From Caulobacteraceae bacterium (lineage in GTDB: Bacteria; Pseudomonadota; Alphaproteobacteria; Caulobacterales; Caulobacteraceae), in assembly GCA_003165275.1 (NCBI GenBank), contig PLSW01000099.1, positions 1 through 34,971 on the forward strand: DNA of 34,971 nt, given 5' to 3'. Within the stretch, counting starts at the first letter, position 1; every line of letters starts with the position of its first letter. Under the pieces are notes generated by a model. That model worked only from the letters and a program-made list of their open reading frames with translations. It was not told the DNA's origin and ran no database searches. The translations under genes were made by a program, and so were the position numbers. Shown here in pieces: positions 17,879 to 27,100 of this stretch.

Positions 17879-20671
17879 ATGAATAAACGCCTTTTGCTGC
17901 TTACGTGCGCCGTCGGCGCTTTTTCGGGCTTCGCCCACGTGGCCTCGGCCGCGCCGGCCACAGCCGCCGCCGCGGACAACCAGGGCCTCACCGAAGTAGT
18001 GGTGACCGCTGAAAAGCGCGAGCAAAGCCTTCAACAGGTCCCGGTGGCGATCACGGCCTTCACCTCGAAAGAGCGTGACATCAAGGGCATCGAGACCATC
18101 CAGGATCTCACCAACTTCACGCCCGGCCTGACCTATTCGACCCAGCTGGACCGCACCAACATGCGCGGCCTGGGCCGTCTGACCAACAACCTGGCCAGCG
18201 ACTCGGCCGTGGCCGTCTACTCGGACGACTTCTTCACCACCTCCACCACCGAAGCCGGCCGCGACACCCTGTTCGTCGACCGGGTCGAAGTGCTGCGCGG
18301 CCCGCAGGGCACCCTCTACGGCCGCAACGCCATCGGCGGCGTCATCAACATCATCTCCAAGCGCCCGACCGCCAGCCCCTACGCCGAGGCCCGCGCCACC
18401 TTCGGCAACTACGGCTATCAGAACTACGAGGCGGCCGTCTCCGGCCCGCTCGCCGATGGCCTGAACTTCCGCCTGGGCGGCTACTACACCGACCAGACCC
18501 AGGGCTACTTCAAGAACATCTACGGCGGCCTGCCCTCGGAAGGGAACGCCAAGAAGGAATATTACGTCGAGGCCCAGATTTCGGCTAGGCTCGGCGACAA
18601 CGCCGAATGGTGGATCAAGGGCTTCACCCAGGGCTGGAACGACCGCGGCGGCCCCGGCGCCCTGCTCGGCACCCCGACGACCGGGCCGTATGACACCCAG
18701 TTGACCGACCCGAGCAACGTCCCCGGCAGCTTCGGTTATATTCCCCTGGCCACCGGCGGCACCGGCGCGCAGTTCCCCGTCGCGTTCAACCCGAGCTTCG
18801 GCTACGCCACTCCCGCCGTCGCCTCGACCTGCTTTTCGCCGCAGATCGGCAAGTTCTGCGGCACGGCCACCGCTGGGACGTCCCCCTTCGGTGGACCGGT
18901 TCCGGGTTCGGTGGTCGGCGGGGTGAACGGCGGCGTCAATCCCGCCGATCAGAACATCCACAATTTCGCCCACGATCAGGCGCTCGGCGTCCGCCTGACC
19001 GACACCTATGCGATCAACTCGCACTTCATCTATCACTTCCCCGGCGTCGACTTTAAGTACATCACCGGGTACAACACCTACCACTACGCCCTGGTCAGCG
19101 ACTGGGACAACTCCAGCGTCAGTTCCTACAAGCTGCCCCTGGACCCCAACGGCGCCTGCGGCGCCGGCGCCTTCGGGCCGACCTGCACCAATGCGACCGT
19201 CTATCCCGCCGAGCAGTTCGGCTATGACGAGTTCAACCACTGGTTCAGCCATGAGTTCAACCTGACCTCGACCTCCAACGGTCCGGTCAGCTGGACGGCC
19301 GGCGCCTTCTACTTCGACGAAAACTATCGCAATCCGATCACCGTCGGCCTGAAGCAACAGCCGGAAATCTACACCCCCTGGAGCGCCGGCCTGTCGGCCT
19401 ACGGCAGCGCGCCGAACCCGAGCGGCAACTTCTACAACACCAGCTATACGATGGAGACGCGCAGCGCCGCCGCCTATGGCCAAGTCGACTGGAAGATGAC
19501 CGACGCGCTCAAGCTCACCGGCGGTCTGCGGTATACGTCCGACCACAAGGCCGGCACCGAGATCTACCGCCTGATCTCCTTCGACCAGACCGGGCTGCTG
19601 GAGGAATACGGCACCTTCGCCTCCTCCCCCTTCGTCGTGCCATCGACGGCCTACGACATCACACCCGTGGTGATCTCGAGCCCGACGACGGTCTACAAGG
19701 GGACCTGCAGCCAGCCCACGCAGCTGACCAACGGCTTCTACACCCGCTGCCTGAACGACAGCTCAAGCGCGACCACCGGCACCGCCGGCCTGGAATGGAC
19801 CCCGGACCACGAGACCCTGGCCTACGCCCGCTATTCCAAGGGCTACAAGGCCTTCGGTTTCAACGCCGGCACCATCGCGCCGCAGCCTGAATCGGCTCCG
19901 GAGCACGTGGACGACTACGAGATCGGCCTGAAGAAGAGCTTCGGGCGGACCCTCACCCTCGACATGGCGGCCTTCTACTACAACTACCAGGACGCCCAGG
20001 TGCCGGTCGGCGTGAACAACGGCGGGATCACCCTGACCCAGTTCTTCAACGTCAGCAAATCCCACTCGGACGGCTTCGAGTTCGAAGGCGAGTGGACCCC
20101 GGTCTCCCACCTGAACTTCGCCCTGACCTACTCCTTCAACGACACGGCTATCGACTCGGCGTGCACGACCACCGGCGCCGTCGGCGCCGGCGTGTTCCCG
20201 GCCAACTGCTTCCCCGACGCGAACGACCCCAGCGGTCTTGCCCCGGGCGCCAAGCCGAAGGCCTTCGAAGCGCTCTCCGGGCAGATACTGCAAAGCGTGA
20301 AGGGCAATCCCTTGCCCCAGGCGCCGCGCAACAAGGTGGCCTTCAACACCAACTACACCTTCCAGTTCGATCCGGGCGATCTGACCGTCTCGGGCAGCTG
20401 GATCTGGAAGGACAAGCAGTACGCCGGCATCTTCGAGCGGTCGTATGACGAAGCGCCGTCCTTCAGCCAGACCGACTTCCGGGTCACCTGGGCCGGCCAT
20501 AATGACCGTTACGAGATCATCGGCTATCTGAAGAACGCCTTCAACCAGAGGGGCTACGAAGCCGCCGCCACCGGCATTCCGAACGGCAACATCACCACCT
20601 TCGCCAACAGCTCCTATTCCCTGACGCCTCCGCAGCTGTACGGGGTCGAGTTCCACTACAAGTTCTTCTAG
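17879..20671 (+). CDS. TonB-dependent outer-membrane receptor, copy 1
   Basis: A 930-aa outer-membrane importer of the large TonB-dependent receptor family. It has a signal peptide (MNKRLLLLTCAVGAFSGF, cut near VASA), a TonB-box-like EVVVTA at ~39-44, a plug domain at ~50-165 (DRVEVLRGPQGTLYGRNAIGG is diagnostic) and a 22-strand barrel ending in aromatic FHYKFF, the expected C-terminal outer-membrane signal. The ligand is unknown; its neighbours (paralogous receptor, two GPH symporters, aldo/keto reductase) suggest a small organic substrate such as a glycoside rather than iron. GGGGAG lies four bases before the ATG. The next gene is a close paralogue. Loops at ~265-345 carry extra Cys and Gly-rich sequence that differs between the copies and may set ligand choice. 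Confidence 0.96.
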   Translation: MNKRLLLLTCAVGAFSGFAHVASAAPATAAAADNQGLTEVVVTAEKREQSLQQVPVAITAFTSKERDIKGIETIQDLTNFTPGLTYSTQLDRTNMRGLGRLTNNLASDSAVAVYSDDFFTTSTTEAGRDTLFVDRVEVLRGPQGTLYGRNAIGGVINIISKRPTASPYAEARATFGNYGYQNYEAAVSGPLADGLNFRLGGYYTDQTQGYFKNIYGGLPSEGNAKKEYYVEAQISARLGDNAEWWIKGFTQGWNDRGGPGALLGTPTTGPYDTQLTDPSNVPGSFGYIPLATGGTGAQFPVAFNPSFGYATPAVASTCFSPQIGKFCGTATAGTSPFGGPVPGSVVGGVNGGVNPADQNIHNFAHDQALGVRLTDTYAINSHFIYHFPGVDFKYITGYNTYHYALVSDWDNSSVSSYKLPLDPNGACGAGAFGPTCTNATVYPAEQFGYDEFNHWFSHEFNLTSTSNGPVSWTAGAFYFDENYRNPITVGLKQQPEIYTPWSAGLSAYGSAPNPSGNFYNTSYTMETRSAAAYGQVDWKMTDALKLTGGLRYTSDHKAGTEIYRLISFDQTGLLEEYGTFASSPFVVPSTAYDITPVVISSPTTVYKGTCSQPTQLTNGFYTRCLNDSSSATTGTAGLEWTPDHETLAYARYSKGYKAFGFNAGTIAPQPESAPEHVDDYEIGLKKSFGRTLTLDMAAFYYNYQDAQVPVGVNNGGITLTQFFNVSKSHSDGFEFEGEWTPVSHLNFALTYSFNDTAIDSACTTTGAVGAGVFPANCFPDANDPSGLAPGAKPKAFEALSGQILQSVKGNPLPQAPRNKVAFNTNYTFQFDPGDLTVSGSWIWKDKQYAGIFERSYDEAPSFSQTDFRVTWAGHNDRYEIIGYLKNAFNQRGYEAAATGIPNGNITTFANSSYSLTPPQLYGVEFHYKFF

Positions 20672-20694
20672 CCCCAGGCTAAGGACGCAAATTC

Positions 20695-20730
20695 GGGCGC
20701 GCCGGTTCCGCCGGCGCGCCCTTTTTCTTT
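20695..20730 (+). terminator. Rho-independent terminator of receptor 1
   Basis: A perfect 11-bp stem, GGGCGCGCCGG / CCGGCGCGCCC, with loop TTCCG, is followed by TTTTTCTTT, 24 bases after the receptor stop. A near-copy follows the second receptor. Confidence 0.95.
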
Positions 20731-20810
20731 GTGCGCCGCAGCAAATCATTTCGTTAATTGTGCATTGCAGCATTCTCGATGCTGATAAATCCGTTACAGG
20801 TCAAGGTTTT

Positions 20811-20880
20811 TTCGAATAGTGATTGGTTTGGCCGTTGCGCCGGCCCCGGGAGTCAAGACATAAGCAAGCGTCCGATCCCG
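20811..20880. promoter_or_regulatory. Shared upstream module, copy A (before receptor 2)
   Basis: This stretch shares four anchors with 23940-24009 in identical spacing: TTCGAA (offset 0), GGCCGTTGCGCCG (19), AAGACAT (44) and GATCCCG (63). The bases between are only partly alike. It lies ~190-260 bases before receptor 2; copy B lies before the first symporter. A duplicated promoter or operator region is likely. The rest of 20731-21071 holds no gene that I can support. Confidence 0.6.
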
Positions 20881-21071
20881 GCGTCAGACCGGGTCGTGGG
20901 ATCGCTCTCTCCAGCGACTGACAACAGGCAAACGCTCTCCGAAGAGTTCCGTGGGCGCCGCTGTTTAAGGGCGGCGTTTGTTGCGACGTGTGACGACCGA
21001 TTGAGCGTCGCGCGGCTCGCGTTTGCCAATGATTCAGTGACGTCCGGCGCAAGGTCGGACCGGGGGAGACC

Positions 21072-23825
21072 ATGAATAAACGCCTACTCTTGCTGACCTG
21101 CGCCCTGGGCGCCCTTTCGAGCTTCGCCGGAGTCGCCTCCGCTGCGCCGGCCACCGCCGCCGCCGCCGTCGATCCGGGTTCCACCGAAGTGGTGGTGACC
21201 GCCGAAAAGCGCGAACAGAGCCTGCAGCACGTGCCGGTCGCGATCTCGGCCTTCACGTCCAAGCAGCGTGATATCAAAGGGATCGAGACGATCCAGGACA
21301 TCACCAACTTCACACCGGGCCTGACCTATTCGACCCAGCTCGACCGCACGAGCATGCGCGGCCTGGGCCGTCTGACCAACGAGTTGTCGGCCGACTCCGC
21401 CGTGGCCGTCTACTCGGACGACTTTTTCACCACCTCCACCACCGAAGCCGGCCGCGACACCCTGTTCGTCGACCGGGTCGAAGTGCTGCGCGGCCCGCAG
21501 GGCACCCTCTACGGCCGCAACGCCATCGGCGGCGTCATCAACATCATCTCCAAGCGCCCGACCGCCAGCCCCTACGCCGAGGCCCGCGCCACCTTCGGCA
21601 ACTACGGCTACGCCAACTACGAAGCCGCCGTCTCCGGTCCCCTGGCCGATGGCCTGAACTTCCGCCTGGGGGGCTACTACCTCGACCAGGAAAAGGGCTA
21701 TTTCAACAATATCGCCGGCGGCCCGTCCGAAGGCAGCGCCCGCAAGGAATACTACGTCGAGGGCCAGATCTCGGCCAAGCTCGGCGATAACGCCGAATGG
21801 TGGGTCAAGGCCTTCACCCAGGGCTGGACCGACCGCGGCGGCCCCGGCGCCCTGCAGGGCACCCCGACCACCGGCCCCTACGACACCAACCTGATGTCGC
21901 CGCAATTCACGACCGCCTTCAACCCGAACTACGGCTACCAGCCGTTCGTCGGGACGACGGGATTCGGCGGGACCGGACATTGCCCCGCCAACGCGCTAGC
22001 CATCTGCGGCACCGGCCCGACGCCCGGTTCAGTGGTCGGCGCCGTCAACGGCGGTGTCAACCCCGCCGACCAGAACATCCACGACTTCGCCCACGACACG
22101 GTTCTGGGTGTCCGGCTGACCGACACCTATGCGATCAACTCGCACTTCGTCTATCACTTCCCTGGCGTCGATTTTAAGTACATCGTCGGATACAACACCT
22201 ATCACTATGCTCTGTCGGCTGATTGGGATAACTCCAGCGTCAGCGCCTACAATGTGTCACTGAATCCGGGCGGCTACTGCGCCAACGGCCTTCTGCCGAA
22301 TTGCAACAACCTGACCGTCCATCCCGCCGAACAGTTCGGCTATGACGAGTACAATCATTGGTTCAGCCACGAGTTCAACCTGACCTCGACCACCAACGGA
22401 CCGGTTCAATGGACCGCCGGCGCCTTCTACTTCGATGAAAACTATCGTAACCCGATCACCGTCGGGCTGAAGCAGCAGGCGCAGGTCTACTCGCCCTTCT
22501 ATGCGACCGCGCCTTTCCAGGTCGCGCCTTCGCCGAGCGATCCGCTGGGCCTCTACTCCGCGCCGGCGAACCCGTCAGGCAACTTCTACAACACCAGCTA
22601 TACGATGGAGACGCGCAGCGCCGCCCTCTATGGCCAGGTGGACTATAAGGTGACCGACACCCTCAAGTGGACGGGCGGCCTGCGCTACACGTCCGACCAC
22701 AAGGAGGGCACGGAAACCTACCGCCTGATCACGTTCGACTCGAACTCTGCCGGCCCGCTCGCCTTCTACAACGCGGAAAGCCTCGGCAACTACCTGCCAG
22801 CCTTCGACCTCACCTCCGCCGTGATCTCGGGGAATGGGCTGAGCGACAAAGGCACCTGCAGCCTGCCCACGCTGAATGCGGCGACCGGTTTCTACACCCG
22901 TTGCCTCAGCGACAGCTCCAGCGCGGTGACCGGCACCGCCGGCGTCGAATGGACCCCGGACCACGAGACCCTGGCCTATGCCCGCTATTCACGGGGCTAC
23001 AAGGCTTTCGGCCTCAACGCCGGCACCATCGCGCCGCAACCTGAATCGGCGCCGGAGCACGTGGATGACTACGAGCTCGGCCTGAAGAAGAGCTTTGGGC
23101 GGAGCATCAGCATCGACATGGCGGTCTTCTACTACAACTACCAGGACGCCCAGGTGCCGGTTGGCGTGAACAACGGCGGGATCACCGAAACCCAGTTCTT
23201 CAACGCGAGCCGGGCTCACTCGGACGGCTTCGAGTTTGAAGGCAATTGGTCGCCGATCTCGCGCCTGAACTTCGCCTTGACCTACGCCTACAACGACACG
23301 GCGATCGACTCCTCCTGCGCGGCGTCGAGCGCCCAGGTTCTGCCGGGGGTGTTCCCGGCCAACTGCTTCACCGATGCGAACGACCCCTACGGTGTCGCGC
23401 CGGGCGCTCAAAACCGGCAGCGGGAAGCGGCTTCGCTCGAAACCCTGCAAAGCGTGAAGGGCAACCCGTTGCCCCAGGCGCCGCGTAACAAGGTGGCCTT
23501 CAACACCAACTACACCTTCGATTTCGATCCGGGCGACCTGACCCTGTCGGGCAGCTGGATCTGGAAGGACAAGTCCTATGCCGGCATCTTCGCCCGGTCC
23601 TATGACGAAGCGCCGTCCTGGAGCCAGACCGACTTCCGGCTGACCTGGGCCGGCCATAACGACCGCTACGAAGTCATCGGCTACCTGAAGAACGCCTTCA
23701 ACCAACGGGGCTATGAAGCCGCCGCCACGGGCGTCCCCGTCGGCCAGGCTCAACTGGCCAACAACTCCTATTCCCTGACGGCTCCGCAGCTCTACGGGAT
23801 CGAATTCCACTACAAGTTCTTCTAG
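21072..23825 (+). CDS. TonB-dependent outer-membrane receptor, copy 2
   Basis: A 917-aa receptor, clear tandem paralogue of the preceding gene: same signal peptide type (MNKRLLLLTCALGALSSFAG), TonB-box-like EVVVTA, the same plug motif (VEVLRGPQGTLYGRNAIGG) and the same C-terminal FHYKFF. Much of plug and barrel is conserved, and the DNA at 21426-21610 is identical base for base to 18233-18417. Differences cluster in predicted surface loops, for instance ~268-315, where the Cys-containing insert is shorter, and ~490-515, where extra residues appear. The two copies therefore probably import related but not identical ligands. GGGGAG lies three bases before the ATG. A terminator of its own follows, and its upstream region shares a module with the next gene's. 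Confidence 0.96.
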   Translation: MNKRLLLLTCALGALSSFAGVASAAPATAAAAVDPGSTEVVVTAEKREQSLQHVPVAISAFTSKQRDIKGIETIQDITNFTPGLTYSTQLDRTSMRGLGRLTNELSADSAVAVYSDDFFTTSTTEAGRDTLFVDRVEVLRGPQGTLYGRNAIGGVINIISKRPTASPYAEARATFGNYGYANYEAAVSGPLADGLNFRLGGYYLDQEKGYFNNIAGGPSEGSARKEYYVEGQISAKLGDNAEWWVKAFTQGWTDRGGPGALQGTPTTGPYDTNLMSPQFTTAFNPNYGYQPFVGTTGFGGTGHCPANALAICGTGPTPGSVVGAVNGGVNPADQNIHDFAHDTVLGVRLTDTYAINSHFVYHFPGVDFKYIVGYNTYHYALSADWDNSSVSAYNVSLNPGGYCANGLLPNCNNLTVHPAEQFGYDEYNHWFSHEFNLTSTTNGPVQWTAGAFYFDENYRNPITVGLKQQAQVYSPFYATAPFQVAPSPSDPLGLYSAPANPSGNFYNTSYTMETRSAALYGQVDYKVTDTLKWTGGLRYTSDHKEGTETYRLITFDSNSAGPLAFYNAESLGNYLPAFDLTSAVISGNGLSDKGTCSLPTLNAATGFYTRCLSDSSSAVTGTAGVEWTPDHETLAYARYSRGYKAFGLNAGTIAPQPESAPEHVDDYELGLKKSFGRSISIDMAVFYYNYQDAQVPVGVNNGGITETQFFNASRAHSDGFEFEGNWSPISRLNFALTYAYNDTAIDSSCAASSAQVLPGVFPANCFTDANDPYGVAPGAQNRQREAASLETLQSVKGNPLPQAPRNKVAFNTNYTFDFDPGDLTLSGSWIWKDKSYAGIFARSYDEAPSWSQTDFRLTWAGHNDRYEVIGYLKNAFNQRGYEAAATGVPVGQAQLANNSYSLTAPQLYGIEFHYKFF

Positions 23826-23851
23826 CCCCAGGGCTCGAACGACTGAGAATG

Positions 23852-23886
23852 GGCGCGCCGGTTTCGACCGGCGCGCCTTTTTCTTT
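23852..23886 (+). terminator. Rho-independent terminator of receptor 2
   Basis: An 11-bp perfect stem, GGCGCGCCGGT / ACCGGCGCGCC, with a stable TTCG tetraloop, is followed by TTTTTCTTT. It is nearly the same as the terminator after receptor 1, showing that the duplicated unit included the terminator. Confidence 0.95.
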
Positions 23887-23939
23887 GGCGTGCGTACGCG
23901 CGGGCGGGCCGCGCCGACGCCGCGTTGGCAAACCGGACT

Positions 23940-24009
23940 TTCGAAGAATTAATTCCGAGGCCGTTGCGCCGCCGTCGGATTTGAAGACATGATCGTCCGG
24001 TCGATCCCG
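23940..24009. promoter_or_regulatory. Shared upstream module, copy B (before symporter 1)
   Basis: Carries TTCGAA, GGCCGTTGCGCCG, AAGACAT and GATCCCG at the same offsets (0, 19, 44, 63) as 20811-20880. It ends 67 bases before the likely ATG of the first symporter and follows the receptor 2 terminator, so it probably holds the symporter operon promoter or an operator shared with receptor 2. Confidence 0.6.
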
Positions 24010-24076
24010 CCGACAGAGCGGGGCGGGCGCGCGCGTGAGTGGGCGCGATGTGGTCTTGGGGAGTTTTTCGTCGCCG

Positions 24077-25558
24077 ATGTCCAGCGCCTCGTCGAACGCT
24101 GTCGCGCCGCCTGTTGGCCTAGTCACCAAGCTCTTCTATGGCCTCGGCTCCGTCGCCTTCGGGATCAAGGACAACGGCTTCCAGACCTTCATCCTGCTGT
24201 TCTACAGCCAGCTGGTCGGCCTGCCCGCCAACTGGGTGGGCGGGGCGATCTTTGTGGCCCTGGTGGTCGACGCCTTCATGGACCCCATCGTCGGCCAGAT
24301 CTCCGACCAATGGCGCTCCAAGTGGGGCCGGCGCCATCCCTTCATGTACTTCGCCGCCCTGCCGGTGGCGATCTCCTACGTCGCCCTCTGGAATCCGCCG
24401 CACCTGACGCCGCAGCTGACGGTGGTCTATCTGACTGTTGTCGCCATCGTGGTGCGCACCTTCATCACCTTCTACGAAATCCCCTCATCCGCCTTGGCCC
24501 CGGAACTGACCGAGGACTACGACGAGCGCACCGCCATCCTGGGTTATCGCTACATGTTCGGCTGGTTGGGCGGCCTGGGGATGACCTTTCTGGCCTTTGC
24601 GGTCTTCCTGGCGAACACCGCCAAATACCCGGTGGGTCAGCTCAATCCGGAGGGCTACAGCCGCTATGGCCTGGTGTCGGCCGTGGTGATGTTCTTCGTC
24701 ATCATCATCTCGTCGGCGGGGACCCACCGGCGCATTCCGTATCTGCGCAAGCCGGCGACGGGTCCGAAGCGCTCGATGTTCGCCTATGTGGGCGAAATGC
24801 TGTCGACCCTGTCCAACCGGTCGTTCCTGATGATGCTCGGCGTCGGCCTGTTCACGGCCATGGGGCAGGGGCTGAACTTCGCCCTCAGCATCTATTTCGC
24901 GACCTGGTTCTGGGAGTTCAACTCCAGCCAGATCCTAATGCTGATCGCCATGGGTTTCGCCGGCGCCGTTGTGGCCATGGTTCTGGCGCCATGGCTATCG
25001 AGGGCCTTCGGCAAGAAGCCCGCCGCCCTGGTCACGCTGGCGCTCGGGGTCATCAGCGTTTCGTCGCCGATACTGCTTCGCCTGGCGGGGCTGATGCCCG
25101 CCAATCACACGCCGCTGCTGCTGCCGACCCTGCTGGCCTTCGGCGCCTTTTCCAGCTCGCTGGGTATATCGGCGTCGATCCTGATCTCCTCGATGATCGC
25201 CGATGTGGTCGAGGACAGCGAACTGAAGACCGGCCGCCGCTCGGAGGGGCTGTTCTTTGCGGCCTCCGCCTTCGTCAACAAGACCGTGACCGGCGCCGGC
25301 GTCTTCATTTCCGGCCTGGTGCTGACCTACGTCCACTTCCCAACCCGGGCCAGGCCGGGCCACGTGCCGCAGGATATCCTCGACCACCTGGCCCTGACCT
25401 ACATCCCGGCCTACGCCGTGCTCTACGGGATCGCCTTCCTGTTCATGCTCGGTTACCGCATCAGCCGGACCTCCCACCACGACAATCTGCGCCGCCTCGC
25501 CGACGCCGCCGCCGCGGCGGAGTTGGTCGAGGAAGCCGGCGTGACGGCCACCCACTAG
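24077..25558 (+). CDS. GPH-family cation symporter (MelB-like MFS), copy 1
   Basis: A 493-aa inner-membrane transporter with about 12 membrane segments, of the glycoside-pentoside-hexuronide:cation symporter family. The MelB signature is clear: Asp65 and Asp69 in VVDAFMDPIVG, matching the cation-binding Asp pair of MelB helix II, then SKWGRRHPF; EIPSSALAPELTEDYDERT is the matching helix IV-loop block. It probably moves a sugar, glycoside or similar solute with Na+ or H+. The ATG at 24077 is chosen because the protein then has exactly the length of its neighbour paralogue; GGGGAG is 13 bases upstream, which is long, and GTG codons at 24035 and 24050 or a TTG at 24056 are alternatives. It follows two TonB-dependent receptors and begins a likely three-gene operon. 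Confidence 0.93.
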   Translation: MSSASSNAVAPPVGLVTKLFYGLGSVAFGIKDNGFQTFILLFYSQLVGLPANWVGGAIFVALVVDAFMDPIVGQISDQWRSKWGRRHPFMYFAALPVAISYVALWNPPHLTPQLTVVYLTVVAIVVRTFITFYEIPSSALAPELTEDYDERTAILGYRYMFGWLGGLGMTFLAFAVFLANTAKYPVGQLNPEGYSRYGLVSAVVMFFVIIISSAGTHRRIPYLRKPATGPKRSMFAYVGEMLSTLSNRSFLMMLGVGLFTAMGQGLNFALSIYFATWFWEFNSSQILMLIAMGFAGAVVAMVLAPWLSRAFGKKPAALVTLALGVISVSSPILLRLAGLMPANHTPLLLPTLLAFGAFSSSLGISASILISSMIADVVEDSELKTGRRSEGLFFAASAFVNKTVTGAGVFISGLVLTYVHFPTRARPGHVPQDILDHLALTYIPAYAVLYGIAFLFMLGYRISRTSHHDNLRRLADAAAAAELVEEAGVTATH

Positions 25559-25594
25559 GGCCCGCGCCCCGTCGCCAACGCAAGGATCGCCTGA

Positions 25595-27076
25595 ATGGAC
25601 CCGACCTTAGAGCCGCCGCCGCTGCCGGGCGCCGTGAAGCTGAGCTACGGCCTGGGCGCGGTGTCGGCGGGGGTGGCCTATGTGGGCCTGTCCGCCGCCC
25701 TGCTGCCCTTCTTCCTCAACCAGGTCGTCGGCGTGCCGGCGATCCGGGTCGGCGGGGCGATCCTGGTCTCGCTGGTCATCGACGTGATCCTTGATCCGCT
25801 GATCGGCCAGTGGTCGGACAACCTGCGCACCCCCTGGGGGCGGCGGCATCCGTTCCTCTACGTGGCGGGCGTGCTGTGGGCCCTGTGCTTCTACTTCTTC
25901 TGGAACGTGCCCCGGGACATTTCCGGGGCCTCCCTGCTGGGCTTCATGTTCACCCTGCTGGTGGGGATCCGGGTTTCCGGCAGCCTCTACGAGATCCCCA
26001 GCAACGCTCTCGTCCCCGAGCTGGCGCCGGACTACGACAAGCGCACCGGCCTGATCAGCTACCGCTGGTTCTTCCTGGTCCTCGCCATCGCCGGCCTGCA
26101 GATGCTGCTGAGCTTCGTGCTGCTGCGCAAGGACGCCGCCCATCCCCTGGGGATGCTCAATCCTGCCGGCTACACGATGTTCGGCCTGATCGGGGCGGTG
26201 ATCATCTTCATCGCCACCCTCGGATCGGCCCTGGGCACCCACAGCCGCATCCGCTACCTGCACGCCCCGCCGATCCGCAAGGTCACCCTGGGCCTGACCG
26301 CGCGCGAGATGATCATGGCCCTGACCAACCCCTATCTGGTGGTGGTGCTCGTCTCCTCGGTCCTCGGCGGGGCGGCGGCGGGCTATCGCACCAACCTCGA
26401 TCCCTACTTCTACCTGCACTACTGGGGACTGCTGCCGCAGCAGATCGGGGTGCTGAACCTGGCCGGCATCCTCGGCACCATCGTCGCGGTGATCACCGCG
26501 CCCTTCCTGGCCCGCACCCTCGGCAAGAAGCTGACCATGATCACGGTCTTCTTCGTCTCCACGGTGATCGGCCTGACCCCGCTGACCCTCAAGCTCCTCG
26601 GCCTGATGCCGCCCAATGGCACGCCCTGGGTGCTGCCCATCCTGGCGATTGATTCCCTGGTGACCATCGGCCTGGCCATCGCCGGCCTGATCATCATCTC
26701 GTCGATGGTCGCCGACGTGGTGGAAGATCACGCCGCCAAGACCGGCCTGCGGGCCGAGGGCCTGCTCTTCGCCACCAACGGCCTGGTGCCCAAGCTGACC
26801 GCGGGCATCGGCTCCTTCTTCGCCGGGGTGCTGATCAGCGTCTCGCATTTCCCAACCCACGCCGTGCCCGGCACCGTGCCGATGAGCCAGATGCGCGACA
26901 TGGTGATGCTGTTCCTGCCCGGCTATGTGGTGATGGTGACCCTGTCGATCGTGGTGCTGCTGTTCTATCGCCTCGACCGCGCCGCCCATGAGCGTAATCT
27001 GGAGAGCATCAAGACCGCCGCCGCCCTCGCCGCCGCCAGCCACGCGGTGGAGACGGAACTGGGTTCGGCGCCTTAG
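25595..27076 (+). CDS. GPH-family cation symporter (MelB-like MFS), copy 2
   Basis: A 493-aa paralogue of the preceding transporter, with the same layout: Asp63 and Asp67 in VIDVILDPLIG, PWGRRHPF, EIPSNALVPELAPDYDKRT, and a similar late block SSMVADVVEDHAAKTGLRAEGLLF (the neighbour has SSMIADVVEDSELKTGRRSEGLFF). It is far more diverged from copy 1 than the two receptors are from each other, so the duplication is older or under different selection. It probably imports a related solute across the inner membrane. AAGGA lies eight bases before the ATG. The gap to the previous gene is 36 bases and to the next 24, so these three genes are likely one transcript. Confidence 0.95.
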   Translation: MDPTLEPPPLPGAVKLSYGLGAVSAGVAYVGLSAALLPFFLNQVVGVPAIRVGGAILVSLVIDVILDPLIGQWSDNLRTPWGRRHPFLYVAGVLWALCFYFFWNVPRDISGASLLGFMFTLLVGIRVSGSLYEIPSNALVPELAPDYDKRTGLISYRWFFLVLAIAGLQMLLSFVLLRKDAAHPLGMLNPAGYTMFGLIGAVIIFIATLGSALGTHSRIRYLHAPPIRKVTLGLTAREMIMALTNPYLVVVLVSSVLGGAAAGYRTNLDPYFYLHYWGLLPQQIGVLNLAGILGTIVAVITAPFLARTLGKKLTMITVFFVSTVIGLTPLTLKLLGLMPPNGTPWVLPILAIDSLVTIGLAIAGLIIISSMVADVVEDHAAKTGLRAEGLLFATNGLVPKLTAGIGSFFAGVLISVSHFPTHAVPGTVPMSQMRDMVMLFLPGYVVMVTLSIVVLLFYRLDRAAHERNLESIKTAAALAAASHAVETELGSAP

Positions 27077-27100
27077 AACCCGACCAGGAGGAACTCCCCC

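Noticed and set aside
17702-19546. Minus-strand open frame of 614 codons over the first receptor
   Set aside because: Low-complexity Val/Gly/Arg-rich translation opposite a well-supported TonB-dependent receptor; a codon-bias shadow.
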